Positions 5,322 through 5,382 of a DNA stretch of 5,382 nt are shown here, one piece after another. The notes under the pieces were generated by a model. That model did not search any database. It had not been told where the DNA came from and saw only the letters and a list, made by a program, of their open reading frames with translations. The stretch is from Acetobacteraceae bacterium (GTDB lineage Bacteria > Pseudomonadota > Alphaproteobacteria > Acetobacterales > Acetobacteraceae): positions 1,724-7,105 of the forward strand of contig PKWQ01000175.1 of the NCBI GenBank assembly GCA_003133265.1. Reading direction: 5' to 3'. The first letter of the stretch is position 1, and each line of letters begins with the position of its first letter. The position numbers and the translations under genes are program-made.

Positions 5322-5382
5322 ATGGCTGAACCGCGCACCCTGATCGTCGCCGGACCGACGGCCAGCGGCAAATCGGCGCTGG
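5322..5382 (+). CDS. miaA: tRNA dimethylallyltransferase MiaA, N-terminal fragment
   Basis: Only the first 20 codons are in the window; the frame is open to the edge. MiaA transfers a dimethylallyl group to N6 of A37 in tRNAs reading codons that start with U. The visible start holds a P-loop, GPTASGKS (residues 11-18), preceded by the hydrophobic strand TLIVA, which together are the signature of MiaA N-termini. Divergent placement next to serB supports the call. Other P-loop enzymes cannot be excluded from 20 residues alone, but the GPTASGKSAL string is highly characteristic. Confidence 0.85.
   Translation, partial: MAEPRTLIVAGPTASGKSAL

Noticed and set aside
3409..5343. 644-codon open frame on the plus strand
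   Set aside because: It lies antisense to serB and the dioxygenase, both of which have clear motifs. Long antisense frames are expected at this GC, and its translation is low-complexity with no domain pattern.
4925..5371. 148-codon minus-strand frame beginning inside miaA
   Set aside because: Out-of-frame shadow of serB with repetitive basic composition.

Overview
The window is very GC-rich bacterial DNA with tightly packed genes. The gene types and the divergent serB/miaA pair suggest an alphaproteobacterium of the Rhodospirillales/Acetobacteraceae kind; this placement is inference from gene content and composition, not a database result.

Layout, left to right. (1) Positions 1-981, plus strand: the 3' two thirds of hemN, the oxygen-independent coproporphyrinogen III dehydrogenase. 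It converges, with a 10-base gap, on (2) 992-2551, minus strand: a complete 519-residue biotin-dependent acyl-CoA carboxylase carboxyltransferase (beta) subunit with no biotin carboxylase or biotin carrier beside it. (3) 2631-3005, minus: a small predicted lipoprotein of unknown function in a patch of clearly lower GC (about 54% by hand count over 2641-2940, against about 70-80% in sampled lines of its neighbours). (4) 3072-3356, minus: an unrecognised 94-residue protein. (5) 3322-3597, minus: the start of a second 2OG-Fe(II) oxygenase-like gene that loses its family character after about 40 codons and looks truncated. (6) 3597-4286, minus: a 229-residue 2OG-Fe(II) dioxygenase with a complete HxD...H...R iron/2-oxoglutarate site; its stop overlaps the start of (5) as TGATG. 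(7) 4373-4386: a perfect TTGAT-N4-ATCAA FNR/FixK/Anr-type box in the leader of the oxygenase gene. (8) 4405-5280, minus: serB, phosphoserine phosphatase. (9) 5322 to the end, plus: the first 20 codons of miaA, divergent from serB with only 41 bases between the start codons.

How they fit together. hemN, serB and miaA are housekeeping genes (haem, serine, tRNA modification). The accessory part is 2552-4404: an oxygen-consuming dioxygenase behind a box normally bound by an anaerobic/microaerobic regulator, a coupled but broken partner gene, an orphan small protein and a low-GC lipoprotein gene. It reads as a variable segment between stable genes. The best lead is the apparently oxygen-regulated dioxygenase pair, now reduced to one intact member. 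I saw no tRNA, rRNA, CRISPR array, insertion sequence or attachment site.
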